From the NCBI GenBank assembly GCA_965227255.1, contig CBDDFS010000002.1, forward strand, positions 496,001 through 560,000: a DNA stretch of 64,000 nucleotides, given 5' to 3'. Positions 17,508 to 26,063 of the stretch are shown here, one piece after another (the stretch's first letter is position 1; the number at the start of each line of letters is the position of its first letter). A model generated the notes under the pieces. That model made no database searches, was not told the origin of the DNA, and saw nothing but the letters and a program-made list of their open reading frames with translations. Origin of the DNA: CBDDFS01 sp965227255 (lineage in GTDB: Bacteria > Bacteroidota > Bacteroidia > Flavobacteriales_E > Vicingaceae). Made by a program: the position numbers and the translations under genes.

Positions 17508-18080
17508 ATGAATAAAAAATCTTCTCGTCTCCTGTTACTCGGAGCTATTTTACTTGTTGGCTCCTATTTCTTTCCACTCTGGACAATAACTCTTGAAGCT
17601 CCTCAATATCCGGATGGCTTGAGACTTGACATCTGGTTGTATGCCATTGGAGGAAGCTCAGATGATATTCTTCAGAACATCAATATTCTGAATCACTATA
17701 TAGGAATGAAGAAGATTGAACCGGATGCCATTCCAGAACTAAAAGTATTTCCATACGTTGTTGGCGCGCTCATATTAATTGGATTGATTGGTGGGCTGCT
17801 GAAGAAAAAATGGCTTTTGTGGTTCTGGGTAATCTCTTTCGTGATCTTTGGTGTTGTTGCTATATACGACTTCTATCTTTGGGAAGTGGATTACGGAACC
17901 AATCTGGATCCGAACGCTCCAATTAAAGTTCCTGGTATGGAATATATTCCGCCTCTTTTAGGTGAAAAATGGTTGCTCAATTTCCGAGCAATTTCTCTTC
18001 CAACCACAGGGGCTTATTTTATGATGGCCTCCATAGGTTGTGGATTTCTCGCAATTATTTCTACTTTCAGGAAAAAATAA
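17508..18080 (+). CDS. Integral membrane protein of the nos cluster (NosB-like candidate)
   Basis: 190 residues with four probable membrane spans: about 8-26, 84-101, 106-127 and 165-186. A periplasmic loop with a conserved-looking LEAPQYPDGLRLDIWLYAIGG segment follows the first span. A four-spanning protein directly after nosZ is a hallmark of clade II nos clusters, where it is called NosB and suspected to help quinol-linked electron supply. I assign it by position and topology, not by a diagnostic motif. Confidence 0.7.
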   Translation: MNKKSSRLLLLGAILLVGSYFFPLWTITLEAPQYPDGLRLDIWLYAIGGSSDDILQNINILNHYIGMKKIEPDAIPELKVFPYVVGALILIGLIGGLLKKKWLLWFWVISFVIFGVVAIYDFYLWEVDYGTNLDPNAPIKVPGMEYIPPLLGEKWLLNFRAISLPTTGAYFMMASIGCGFLAIISTFRKK

Positions 18081-18083
18081 TAG

Positions 18084-18548
18084 GTGAAGGCATATCTCTC
18101 ATTACTTGTCGGAATAATCTTCCTTTATTCCTGCACGCCCGGTGTTGAACCAATAAATTTTGGCGAGGATCAATGTGATTTCTGTAAAATGTCCATTGTA
18201 GATCAACGCTATGGAGCTGAGATTGTAACGAGTAAAGGCAAAGTATTTAAATATGACGCCACCGAGTGCATGATAAATGCGCTCTGTGAGAACCAAAAGA
18301 ATGAGGCAACTTTTCTTCATTCAGCATACACTGTAGATTTTACCAATCCAACCCAATTAGTGGATGTTCAAACATCACTTTTCTTGATCTCTGAATCATT
18401 GCCAAGCCCAATGGGAGCGTACATCTCCACATTTCCAGATGAAGGAAATGTATCCGCAGCAAAACAAATGCATGGCGGTGAAACATACGACTGGGCCAGT
18501 CTGTACAATTTAAGAACAGGTAAGAAGTCCTGTAAAGATGGCAAATAG
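18084..18548 (+). CDS. nosL: NosL copper chaperone lipoprotein
   Basis: 154 residues from a GTG at 18084, 3 bp after the preceding stop. The N-terminus is a lipoprotein signal with Cys17 (LYSCTPG). The copper-binding region CDFCKM (Cys31, Cys34, Met36) matches the metal-binding motif of NosL, which delivers Cu(I) for CuZ assembly in NosZ. The later LPSPMGAYI segment is also characteristic. It overlaps nosD by 11 bp, so the two are coupled. Confidence 0.9.
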   Translation: MKAYLSLLVGIIFLYSCTPGVEPINFGEDQCDFCKMSIVDQRYGAEIVTSKGKVFKYDATECMINALCENQKNEATFLHSAYTVDFTNPTQLVDVQTSLFLISESLPSPMGAYISTFPDEGNVSAAKQMHGGETYDWASLYNLRTGKKSCKDGK

Positions 18549-19779
18549 AATAAGCATCCTTTTCCTCACCATTCTATTGTTTTCCTCAGGTCTTTTTGCA
18601 ACTGAGCTTGAGGTCTGTTCTTCTTGTGAGCATAAAACAATTACAGGTGCAATTGAGGCTGCAAAAGACCACGATACCCTTCTCGTTAAAAAAGGAATTT
18701 ATAAGGAAGGCAATATAATTGTAGATAAGGCCGTGACAATTCTGGGCGAAGACTATCCCATAGTTGATGGTGAAAATGAAACAGAAATATTCACGATTGA
18801 AGCGGATAGTGTGAGCATTATAAAGCTTCAGATACAAAATGTGGGTACAAGTTACACAAAGGACAGAGCTGCGATCAAAGTAGAAACTCAGAAGTACATT
18901 CACATTGAAAAGAATCGGGTGCTCAATGGATTCTTTGGCATTTACCTTGTGCGCTCCAAGCATTGCAAAGTCATTGATAATGAAGTCCTGGGAAATGCAG
19001 TAGATGAAGCCTCTTCCGGTAATGCAATTCAACTCTGGTATTGCGAAAATGTATTGATCGAAAACAACCGTTGTATCGATCACCGGGATGGTATTTATAT
19101 TGAATTTTCAGACAGTTGTCGAATTGCCAACAACCTCAGCCTCGACAACCTTAGATATGGTCTGCATTTTATGTTCTCCGACAACAATACCTACTATAAA
19201 AATGTATTCGAAAAGAATAAAGCCGGTGTGGCTGTGATGTATTCTTCCTTTATCAAAATGGAAAGGAACATTTTCAAGGATAACTGGGGATCATCTTCCT
19301 ATGGAATTCTATTAAAAGACATCAAAGACTCCGAGTTGAAGAATAATTCATTCATGGGAAATACCGTAGCCATCTATTCAGAAGGATCCGTTCGTGTTGA
19401 GGTGCATGATAACACGATTAAAAACAATGGCTGGGCCGTCGTAATCCGCGGAAGTTGTGAAGAAAATGTATTCACCCGAAACAATTTCCTTTCAAATACC
19501 TTTGAAATATCTACGGATTCAAAGTACCATCGCGGTAATAAATTTGAAGAGAATTATTGGAGTCAGTATAGTGGTTATGACCTCGACAAAGATGGAATAG
19601 GAGATGTTCCTCATAATCCGATTAGCCTGTTTTCATATATAGTTGAGAATAATCCAACTTCGATAATTTTATTGCGCAGCTTATTCATCGATCTTCTTAA
19701 TTTGGCGGAAAGAATTACACCGGTCCTGACCCCGGTAACCCTGATTGACGAAAAACCTCTGATTAACCTGGCCCTATGA
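18538..19779 (+). CDS. nosD: NosD periplasmic copper-site maturation protein
   Basis: 413 residues with a signal peptide (about 1-21, RISILFLTILLFSSGLFA). A right-handed parallel beta-helix follows: repeated units such as HIEKNRVLNGFFGIYLVRS, VLIENNRCIDHRDGIYIEFS and NNLSLDNLRYGLHFMFSDNN, i.e. the CASH/pectate-lyase-like repeats of NosD. The tail LDKDGIGDVPHNP is typical of the family. NosD works with the NosFY ABC transporter and NosL in assembling CuZ. It overlaps nosL at its start and nosF at its end (4-bp ATGA). Confidence 0.94.
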   Translation: MANRISILFLTILLFSSGLFATELEVCSSCEHKTITGAIEAAKDHDTLLVKKGIYKEGNIIVDKAVTILGEDYPIVDGENETEIFTIEADSVSIIKLQIQNVGTSYTKDRAAIKVETQKYIHIEKNRVLNGFFGIYLVRSKHCKVIDNEVLGNAVDEASSGNAIQLWYCENVLIENNRCIDHRDGIYIEFSDSCRIANNLSLDNLRYGLHFMFSDNNTYYKNVFEKNKAGVAVMYSSFIKMERNIFKDNWGSSSYGILLKDIKDSELKNNSFMGNTVAIYSEGSVRVEVHDNTIKNNGWAVVIRGSCEENVFTRNNFLSNTFEISTDSKYHRGNKFEENYWSQYSGYDLDKDGIGDVPHNPISLFSYIVENNPTSIILLRSLFIDLLNLAERITPVLTPVTLIDEKPLINLAL

Positions 19780-20486
19780 TCAAGATAAGCGGACTGGAGA
19801 AGTCTTTTGGCAAACAAAAGGTTTTGAAGGATATAAATTTGGAGATCACTCCAGGCAAGATATATGCTGTCCTGGGTCATAATGGTTCGGGTAAAACAAC
19901 GCTGATCAAATCTCTTCTCGGACTGGTCATTCCAGATAAAGGTGAAATGACAGTCGATGGAAAGTCTGTTAAGGGAAAACACGACTACCGAAAAGACTTT
20001 GGATATATTTCACAGATCGCAAGATTTCCGCAAAATCTGACCGTTAAGGAACTATTCGCCATGATCTCTGACCTGAGACATGAATCCCTTGAGTTCAAAT
20101 TATTGATCGATCACTTCGGAATCAAAAATGAAATGAATAAGAAACTTGGTCATCTTTCAGGTGGAACACGGCAGAAAGTGAATGTGGTGAATGCCCTTAT
20201 GCTTGATCCGCCTGTTCTCGTATGTGATGAACCAACCGTTGGTCTTGATCCTTCGTCTGTAATAAAAATGAAAGATATTCTCAGGAAAAAGAAGAATGAC
20301 GGAAAGACCATAATCCTGATCACACACATTATTAATCTTGTTGAAGAACTGGCAGATCATGTCTTCCTTCTGCAGGATGGTAATTTAAATTTCAGTGGAA
20401 CAGTAGATGAATTAAAGGTAAAAGAGAAACAGGATAATCTTGAAGGGGCACTGGCCAATCTAATGGAAAAGATAGAAGGTGAATAA
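19776..20486 (+). CDS. nosF: NosF ABC transporter ATP-binding protein
   Basis: 236 residues. Walker A is GHNGSGKT (residues 34-41), the signature is LSGGTRQK, Walker B is VLVCDEPTVGLDP, and the switch histidine lies in ILITHI. It energises the NosDFY complex required for CuZ maturation. Translation overlaps nosD by 4 bp and nosY by 8 bp. Confidence 0.94.
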   Translation: MIKISGLEKSFGKQKVLKDINLEITPGKIYAVLGHNGSGKTTLIKSLLGLVIPDKGEMTVDGKSVKGKHDYRKDFGYISQIARFPQNLTVKELFAMISDLRHESLEFKLLIDHFGIKNEMNKKLGHLSGGTRQKVNVVNALMLDPPVLVCDEPTVGLDPSSVIKMKDILRKKKNDGKTIILITHIINLVEELADHVFLLQDGNLNFSGTVDELKVKEKQDNLEGALANLMEKIEGE

Positions 20487-21270
20487 TACATTTAAAATAC
20501 TGAAATACAGCTTTATGGATATGCTTCGTAGCAAGTGGAGCATTATCTATGTACTGTTTTTCATGGCATCTGCATTCTTTCTTTTGTACTTCAGCAATGA
20601 CCTTTCCAAGGCTATTATCAGTTTGATGAATGTAGTGCTGACCATTGTGCCATTGATCAGCGTTATGATGGGTGTGGTTTATTATTATAATTCGCTGGAA
20701 TTTGCAGAGTTATTACTGTCCCAACCATTGAGGCGATCGTCGGTTTTTGTTGGACAATTCCTGGGTTTATCGCTTAGTCTGTGCCTCAGCTTTTTGATCG
20801 GAATCGGAATTCCTTTTTTGGTATATGGGATTCATGTAACAGCTGAGATCACTAACTTTCTGACACTCTTAATGGCGGGCTCATTCCTCACTTTCATCTT
20901 TGTTGGAATAGCTTATTTCGCTACTATAATAAATAACGACAGAATTCGAGGCTTTGGTCTGGCCATTTTCATATGGTTATTTATGGCCGTCATTTACGAC
21001 GGTTTGATTCTGCTTACCATGGTTTTTTTCAAGGACTATCCTTTAGAAAAGACAGCCATTTTCATGAGTCTGTTCAATCCAATTGACCTTTCGAGAATTC
21101 TGATAATGCTTAAACTTGACATCGCTGCATTGCTTGGATATACCGGAGCCGTTTTTAAGAACTTCTTTGGAACGGGAATGGGACTTATTTTTACCAGCTT
21201 TTCACTGGTATTCTGGATCTTCCTTCCTATCCTTTTAATGCTGAGATATTTGAGAAAAAAAGATTTCTAA
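20479..21270 (+). CDS. nosY: NosY ABC transporter membrane subunit
   Basis: 263 residues starting at a GTG that overlaps nosF. Six hydrophobic spans are readable (about 20-38, 53-75, 95-118, 132-153, 164-190, 238-258). The second is followed by a YYYNSLEFAELLLSQPLRRSSVF coupling-type segment (quoted in part) typical of ABC-2-like permeases such as NosY. It forms the membrane part of the NosDFY maturation complex. Confidence 0.92.
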   Translation: MNNTFKILKYSFMDMLRSKWSIIYVLFFMASAFFLLYFSNDLSKAIISLMNVVLTIVPLISVMMGVVYYYNSLEFAELLLSQPLRRSSVFVGQFLGLSLSLCLSFLIGIGIPFLVYGIHVTAEITNFLTLLMAGSFLTFIFVGIAYFATIINNDRIRGFGLAIFIWLFMAVIYDGLILLTMVFFKDYPLEKTAIFMSLFNPIDLSRILIMLKLDIAALLGYTGAVFKNFFGTGMGLIFTSFSLVFWIFLPILLMLRYLRKKDF

Positions 21271-21274
21271 GGAA

Positions 21275-22129
21275 ATGAGAAAAATATTTGCCTTGTTGCT
21301 TACTGGACTAGTTATTGCCTGTGGAACAAAGACTGAAGAGCAAAAAACGGATGCGGTTTTGTTGAAATCAGGTCATAATAAAACCATGGCCATGAACATG
21401 CTGAAAGATTCAGCACAATACTCAGAGGCAGAAATGTTGTCTGTGGCGAAGTTTTTTTCAGAGAAAGTAGCGTATCAGATTTCCATTCCTTTACTGCAGA
21501 AGATCACGTCCATTTATCCCGAAAATACGGCGGCAAAACTTTTGCTGGCAAACAATTTAAGGGAGACTCAGGATTATAATACTTCCCTTGCATTGTACAA
21601 TGAACTTGTCAATGTCGATTCCATAGAATTTGTGGTTTTACCTGAAAGAGCCAGATTATATATTGCGCTCCAGGAATTCGATCAGGCTGAATTGGATATT
21701 CAGAGAGCGCGCGGTTTGCAGCCAAAATATTTTGCTGTGTTTCTCGCGGATGGACTTCTTCAATATGCCCAGGGTAGACAACAGGAGGCACTTGATCTTT
21801 TTGATGTGGCAATCAATCTCGATCCTGGTGTTTCTTCAGAAGCTTCACTAAATGCCGGGTTTATTCTTCTCAGGAATAATCTGAACTACGATGCCCTGGG
21901 AAACTTTACAAAGGCTATAAGCATAGGAAAAAATATAAATAAGGGATATGCCTTTGTTAATAGGGGAGTTTGCCAGCTTAATCTGCAGGATACAGCCTTC
22001 GCATGTAATGATTTCGACAGTGCCATGCATTATATGCCGAACGAAACTCAATGGTATGTCGATAAATTCTGTGAGGGAATTGCGAGTAAGGAACGCTATG
22101 AAATTCGCGATTCCGAGATCAAGAAATAA
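21275..22129 (+). CDS. TPR-repeat lipoprotein co-transcribed with nos genes
   Basis: 284 residues. The signal MRKIFALLLTGLVIACG carries a lipobox cysteine (Cys16), so it is a lipoprotein. Residues about 80-270 are tetratricopeptide repeats (LLLANNLRETQDYNTSLALYNEL, ARLYIALQEFDQAELDIQRA, LQYAQGRQQEALDLFDVAI and more, quoted in part). It starts 4 bp after nosY and is surely in the same transcript. TPR lipoproteins scaffold other proteins; this one may help assemble NosZ or may be a passenger. It is convergent with the ferredoxin gene. Confidence 0.82.
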   Translation: MRKIFALLLTGLVIACGTKTEEQKTDAVLLKSGHNKTMAMNMLKDSAQYSEAEMLSVAKFFSEKVAYQISIPLLQKITSIYPENTAAKLLLANNLRETQDYNTSLALYNELVNVDSIEFVVLPERARLYIALQEFDQAELDIQRARGLQPKYFAVFLADGLLQYAQGRQQEALDLFDVAINLDPGVSSEASLNAGFILLRNNLNYDALGNFTKAISIGKNINKGYAFVNRGVCQLNLQDTAFACNDFDSAMHYMPNETQWYVDKFCEGIASKERYEIRDSEIKK

Positions 22130-22131
22130 TT

Positions 22132-22359
22132 TCAGATTTTCTTCACTTTTATAATTTTCACCGGACAGGCTTCAGCGGCTTTGACATTGTCTTCGTATTC
22201 TTCATCGCCGACTTTAACGGTGTGAAAGCCCCTTCTTTCCGTTGCACCCAGTAAGGTGCATTTACCGTCTTTTTTAGACATGCGCCATCTCTGGAAAGCC
22301 AGTTCCACACAATAATTGCATCCAATGCACTTTTCCCTCTGCTGGGTGATGATTACCAT
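22132..22359 (-). CDS. Small 4Fe-4S ferredoxin
   Basis: 75 residues. Cysteines at 11, 14 and 17 (CIGCNYC) plus Cys65 in the terminal EACPVKIIKV give one 4Fe-4S cluster, with an extra Cys34 in the middle. The middle (about 20-55) diverges from two-cluster ferredoxins and has lost the second cluster. Its start overlaps the stop of the U32 gene by one base (TGATG), so it is coupled to it and may be its dedicated electron carrier. Confidence 0.88.
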   Translation of the reverse strand: MVIITQQREKCIGCNYCVELAFQRWRMSKKDGKCTLLGATERRGFHTVKVGDEEYEDNVKAAEACPVKIIKVKKI

Positions 22360-23582
22360 CAGGAAGCGACGATTTTATAAAGCTTGTCGGATGGCCTGAT
22401 GATTTCATCCATAGGCATGGTAAATTCTTCGCCTTTTTTCGTTTTATCTACCGATTGCTTGTCAACCATTAGCTCCGAAACTTCTTTTTCGAGCACTCCG
22501 GTTGTTGGTCCGGTAATCAACACTCGATCTCCCACTTTCAGCTCGAGTGCTTCCATTCTGAAGTGTCCAACCTTCGGTTTTGGAAAGTAATGAACTCCTT
22601 TTCCGAGGTAAACTTTCTTTTCTGTAGCCTGAGATCCGTGTTTCTTCGACCATTCTCCCAATTTCTGTCCCAGATAATACCCACTCCAGAATCCCCGGTT
22701 GTAGACTTTAGATAGTCTTTCCATCCATTCTTCCACTTTTTCCTCAGAATAGGTCCCGTCTTTCAATGCATCAATGGCTTCTCTATAAACAGCCACAGTT
22801 GTGTAAACATATTCTGGTGCTCTTCCCCTTCCTTCAATTTTGAGAACAGAAACTCCGGTGGCCATCACCTGATCCAGGAAATCAATGGTGCATAGATCTT
22901 TTGGAGACATGATATATTCATTATCAATCTCAAGCTCGTAACCTTCTTCTTTGTCAATTACCGTGTAGGTTCTTCGGCAATTTTGAATGCATGCACCACG
23001 GTTTGCTGAGCTGTTGTGCGTATGCAGACTCAAATAACATTTTCCGGAAACGGCCATGCAAAGAGCACCGTGACCAAAAATTTCGATCTGAATTAAATTC
23101 CCTGATGGTCCGGTAATATTCTCTCTTTTAATGGCATCCGTAATGCTTTTCACTTGCCTTAGGGAAAGTTCTCTCGACAATACCATGACATCGGCAAAGT
23201 GTGAATAGAACTTGACAGTTTCAATGTTTGTCACATTCACCTGGGTGGAAATATGTACTTCCATTCCAACGGAATTGGCATAATTGATCACGGCTTGATC
23301 GGAGGCTATGATAGCTGTTATACCCGCGGCCTTGGCGCTATCGGTAAGCGTTTTGATGATCTTCAGATCGTGGTCGTAGATAATAGTGTTGAGCGTGAGG
23401 TAAGTCCTCACATTGGCTTCATTACACCTTCTTGCAATTTCGGGCAGATCATCAAGTGTAAAATTGATCGATCCTTTAGCGCGCATATTCAGCTGTTCAA
23501 CACCAAAATACACTGAATTAGCGCCACTTTGAATTGCCGCCTGCAATGCTTCAAACGATCCTGCCGGAGCCATTAATTCCAT
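22359..23582 (-). CDS. Peptidase U32 family protein (RNA-hydroxylation enzyme candidate, TrhP/RlhA type)
   Basis: 407 residues from the Met at 23582 (MELMAPAGSFEALQ, the normal start of the family). A 13-residue longer version from 23621 is possible. The TIM-barrel half carries AIQSGANSVYFGVEQLNMRAKGS and AIIASDQAVINYANSVG. The cysteine signature follows (GKCYLSLHTHNSSANRGACIQNCRR in part), then KDLCTIDFLDQ and KIEGRGRAPEYV. C-terminal beta domain: about 325-407. Although named for collagenase, characterised bacterial members hydroxylate tRNA or 23S rRNA using prephenate and an iron-sulphur cluster. The coupled ferredoxin fits that chemistry better than proteolysis. It is divergent from hmgA. 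Confidence 0.85.
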   Translation of the reverse strand: MELMAPAGSFEALQAAIQSGANSVYFGVEQLNMRAKGSINFTLDDLPEIARRCNEANVRTYLTLNTIIYDHDLKIIKTLTDSAKAAGITAIIASDQAVINYANSVGMEVHISTQVNVTNIETVKFYSHFADVMVLSRELSLRQVKSITDAIKRENITGPSGNLIQIEIFGHGALCMAVSGKCYLSLHTHNSSANRGACIQNCRRTYTVIDKEEGYELEIDNEYIMSPKDLCTIDFLDQVMATGVSVLKIEGRGRAPEYVYTTVAVYREAIDALKDGTYSEEKVEEWMERLSKVYNRGFWSGYYLGQKLGEWSKKHGSQATEKKVYLGKGVHYFPKPKVGHFRMEALELKVGDRVLITGPTTGVLEKEVSELMVDKQSVDKTKKGEEFTMPMDEIIRPSDKLYKIVAS

Positions 23583-23587
23583 CTCTC

Positions 23588-23604
23588 TGTCAAATTTTTT
23601 GACA
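23588..23604. promoter_or_regulatory. Perfect palindrome in the U32/hmgA intergenic region
   Basis: TGTCAAATTTTTTGACA is a perfect 7-3-7 inverted repeat beginning 5 bp upstream of the preferred U32 start. If the longer U32 start were real it would fall within coding sequence. Its symmetry suits a dimeric helix-turn-helix regulator. No T-run follows, so it is not a terminator. Confidence 0.45.
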
Positions 23605-23678
23605 AAATTAATGAACTTCAATGGTTTGGGCGCAAAAACTGACCTGCATCAGGGTTTTGGAGGCGATGTATTGTTAAA

Positions 23679-23709
23679 TTTGAGCCTTCCTTTTGGATTC
23701 TTATATTTA
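23679..23709 (+). promoter_or_regulatory. Probable promoter of the aromatic catabolic operon
   Basis: TTG at 23679-23681 and TATATTTA at 23702-23709 are separated by 20 bp. This matches the Bacteroidota -33 TTG / -7 TAnnTTTG layout with one mismatch. It ends 19 bp before the hmgA start, and no later gap of more than 13 bp occurs until the end of paaD. Confidence 0.5.
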
Positions 23710-23728
23710 ACTACGAAAACACTTAGAA

Positions 23729-24886
23729 ATGCCCCGATATCATACGTTGGGAAAGATTCCCAAAAAACGCCACACAGTATTCAGAAATGAGAACGGAGAT
23801 CTATATGCGGAGGAGCTTTTTGGCACTGCTGGTTTTGCCGGGATGTCTTCATTAGTTTATCATCTTCACCCCCCTACAATAGTTGCTTCAAAAGAAGAGC
23901 CTTTTAGTGTGGAACCTAAGATCGCTATTCAGAAAAATCTGAAGGCAATGAGTCTGCGCGGATTCGATATTGATCGGGAAGAGGATTTCATCAAGTCTAG
24001 GAAGACCATGTTTGTGAATTCCGACCTTCATGTCGGTGTTGCCGCTCCAAAGCATTTTTCAAAAGACTATTTCTATAAAAATGGTCAGGCTGATGAAGTC
24101 TTATTCGTGCATCACGGAAGTGGAGTGCTGAAAAGCACCTATGGTCAGATCAAATTTGGCTACGGAGATTATCTGGTCATTCCAAGAGGGACAATTTATC
24201 AGATCGAATTTGACCATGATGACAATCGCCTACTTTTTATCGAATCATTCAGCCCGGTTTTGACACCGGCCAGGTATAGAAATAACTTTGGACAATTACT
24301 TGAACACTCTCCTTTCTGTGAAAGAGATTTCAGACTTCCTGAAAATCTTGAAACCCATGACGAAAGAGGAGAATTCAAGATCATGATCAAAAAACAGGGT
24401 ATGATCTACCCTTACACTTATTCAACACACCCATTTGATGTTGTTGGTTGGGATGGTTACAATTATCCATATGCATTCAGCATATTTGACTTTGAGCCGA
24501 TCACAGGAAGAATTCACCTGCCTCCTCCAATTCACCAGACATTTGAAGGCAATAACTTCGTGATTTGCTCATTCGTTCCGAGACTATATGATTATCATCC
24601 CGATGCTATTCCAGCACCTTATCACCATTCGAATATCGATAGCGAGGAGTTGCTGTATTACGTTGACGGTGATTTTATGAGTAGAAACAATATTCAAAAA
24701 GGCCAGATGACATTGCATCCGGGAGGTATTCCTCACGGACCGCACCCTGGAGCAGTGGAAAGAAGCATTGGCCAGAAAGAAACAGAAGAATTAGCAGTAA
24801 TGATCGATCCTTTCAGACCATGGCAGATCACAGAAGATGCCTTGAAAATTGAGGATGAGGATTATTACAAATCATGGATACAATAA
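23729..24886 (+). CDS. hmgA: Homogentisate 1,2-dioxygenase
   Basis: 385 residues, the shorter bacterial form. It opens the homogentisate ring to maleylacetoacetate, using Fe(II), in tyrosine/phenylalanine breakdown. Recognisable are the N-terminal MPRYHTLGKIPKKRHT and the central cupin strand DEVLFVHHGSGVLKSTYG. The iron-ligand region is PAPYHHSNIDSEELLYY (starting about residue 295), followed by LHPGGIPHGPHPG (about 327-340). First gene of an eight-gene run. It is divergent from the U32 gene. Confidence 0.92.
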   Translation: MPRYHTLGKIPKKRHTVFRNENGDLYAEELFGTAGFAGMSSLVYHLHPPTIVASKEEPFSVEPKIAIQKNLKAMSLRGFDIDREEDFIKSRKTMFVNSDLHVGVAAPKHFSKDYFYKNGQADEVLFVHHGSGVLKSTYGQIKFGYGDYLVIPRGTIYQIEFDHDDNRLLFIESFSPVLTPARYRNNFGQLLEHSPFCERDFRLPENLETHDERGEFKIMIKKQGMIYPYTYSTHPFDVVGWDGYNYPYAFSIFDFEPITGRIHLPPPIHQTFEGNNFVICSFVPRLYDYHPDAIPAPYHHSNIDSEELLYYVDGDFMSRNNIQKGQMTLHPGGIPHGPHPGAVERSIGQKETEELAVMIDPFRPWQITEDALKIEDEDYYKSWIQ

Positions 24887-24899
24887 ACACACGAACCAA

Positions 24900-26051
24900 A
24901 TGAAAGATCTAACAAAACTTGCGAACTACAATTACTCAGGTGAAAAAGTATTCCCTGAGGCAGAAGACTTTCTTCCGTTAAATGGAACGGATTACGTAGA
25001 ACTGTATGTGGGAAATGCCAAACAGGCGTCTCATTACTATCGAACAGCTCTTGGCTTCCAGCCATTGGCCTATGCCGGACTTGAAACCGGAATTCAGGAA
25101 TACTGTTCTTATGTTCTTGTTCAGGACAAAATCAGAATTGTTTTGACCACTCCATATGGTCCTGATTCTGCAATTGCTGAGCACATCAGAAAACATGGTG
25201 ATGGTGTGAAGGTAATTGCACTTTGGGTTGATGACGCAACGAGTGCTTTTGAAGAAACAACCAAGCGAGGTGCCAAACCATTTATGGAGCCGACTGTTGA
25301 AGAGGATGAACACGGAAGAGTTGTCCGATCAGGCATCCATACTTATGGTGAAACAGTTCACATTTTTGTGGAGAGAAAGGATTACAATGGAATATTCAGA
25401 CCTGGTTTTGAAAAATGGGATCCTGAATACAAACCGGAGCCGGTTGGATTGAAGTACATCGACCATATGGTAGGAAATGTAGGCTGGGGAGAAATGAATA
25501 CCTGGGCTGATTTCTACAACAATACAATGGGCTTTGCTAATCTGATCACCTTTGATGACAAGGACATCTCAACTCAGTACACTGCTCTTATGAGTAAAGT
25601 AATGACGAACGGAAACGGTAGAATCAAATTCCCAATCAATGAGCCCGCGGAGGGTCTCAAGAAATCCCAGATTGAAGAATACCTGGATTTTTATGGAGGA
25701 GCAGGTTGTCAGCATATTGCCGTTGCAACGGATGACATCATTCATACTGTAGGTGAAATGAGAAAAAGGGGAGTGGATTTCCTTTACGTACCCGGAACTT
25801 ATTACGACACAATTGAGAATAGAGTAGGCACAATTGACGAGGATATGAGGAAACTGAAAGAGCTTGGAATCATGGTCGACCGAGACGATGAAGGCTATCT
25901 TCTTCAGATTTTCACGAAGCCAATTGAAGACAGACCAACCCTATTCTTCGAGATCATTCAGAGGAAAGGTGCACTGAGTTTTGGAAAGGGAAATTTCAAA
26001 GCCTTGTTTGAAAGTATTGAAGCCGAGCAGGCAAGAAGAGGAACTTTATAA
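24900..26051 (+). CDS. hppD: 4-Hydroxyphenylpyruvate dioxygenase
   Basis: 383 residues from the ATG at 24900; an in-frame ATG at 24849 lies inside hmgA and is rejected. It converts 4-hydroxyphenylpyruvate to homogentisate, the substrate of the gene just upstream. It has two glyoxalase-fold halves: the first has DYVELYVGNAKQASHYYRTALGF, the second YIDHMVGNVGWGEMNTWADFY (first iron His). GAGCQHIAVATDDI supplies the second His, and LLQIFTKPIEDRPTLFFEIIQRKG the terminal Glu ligand (quoted in part). The last helix FGKGNFKALFESIE is typical. 13 bp after hmgA. Confidence 0.95.
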   Translation: MKDLTKLANYNYSGEKVFPEAEDFLPLNGTDYVELYVGNAKQASHYYRTALGFQPLAYAGLETGIQEYCSYVLVQDKIRIVLTTPYGPDSAIAEHIRKHGDGVKVIALWVDDATSAFEETTKRGAKPFMEPTVEEDEHGRVVRSGIHTYGETVHIFVERKDYNGIFRPGFEKWDPEYKPEPVGLKYIDHMVGNVGWGEMNTWADFYNNTMGFANLITFDDKDISTQYTALMSKVMTNGNGRIKFPINEPAEGLKKSQIEEYLDFYGGAGCQHIAVATDDIIHTVGEMRKRGVDFLYVPGTYYDTIENRVGTIDEDMRKLKELGIMVDRDDEGYLLQIFTKPIEDRPTLFFEIIQRKGALSFGKGNFKALFESIEAEQARRGTL

Positions 26052-26063
26052 ACTGAATAAAAT

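Noticed and set aside
24849..24899. Longer HPPD start inside hmgA.
   Set aside because: The extension is a shadow of the hmgA C-terminus; the ATG at 24900 gives the family's normal length.
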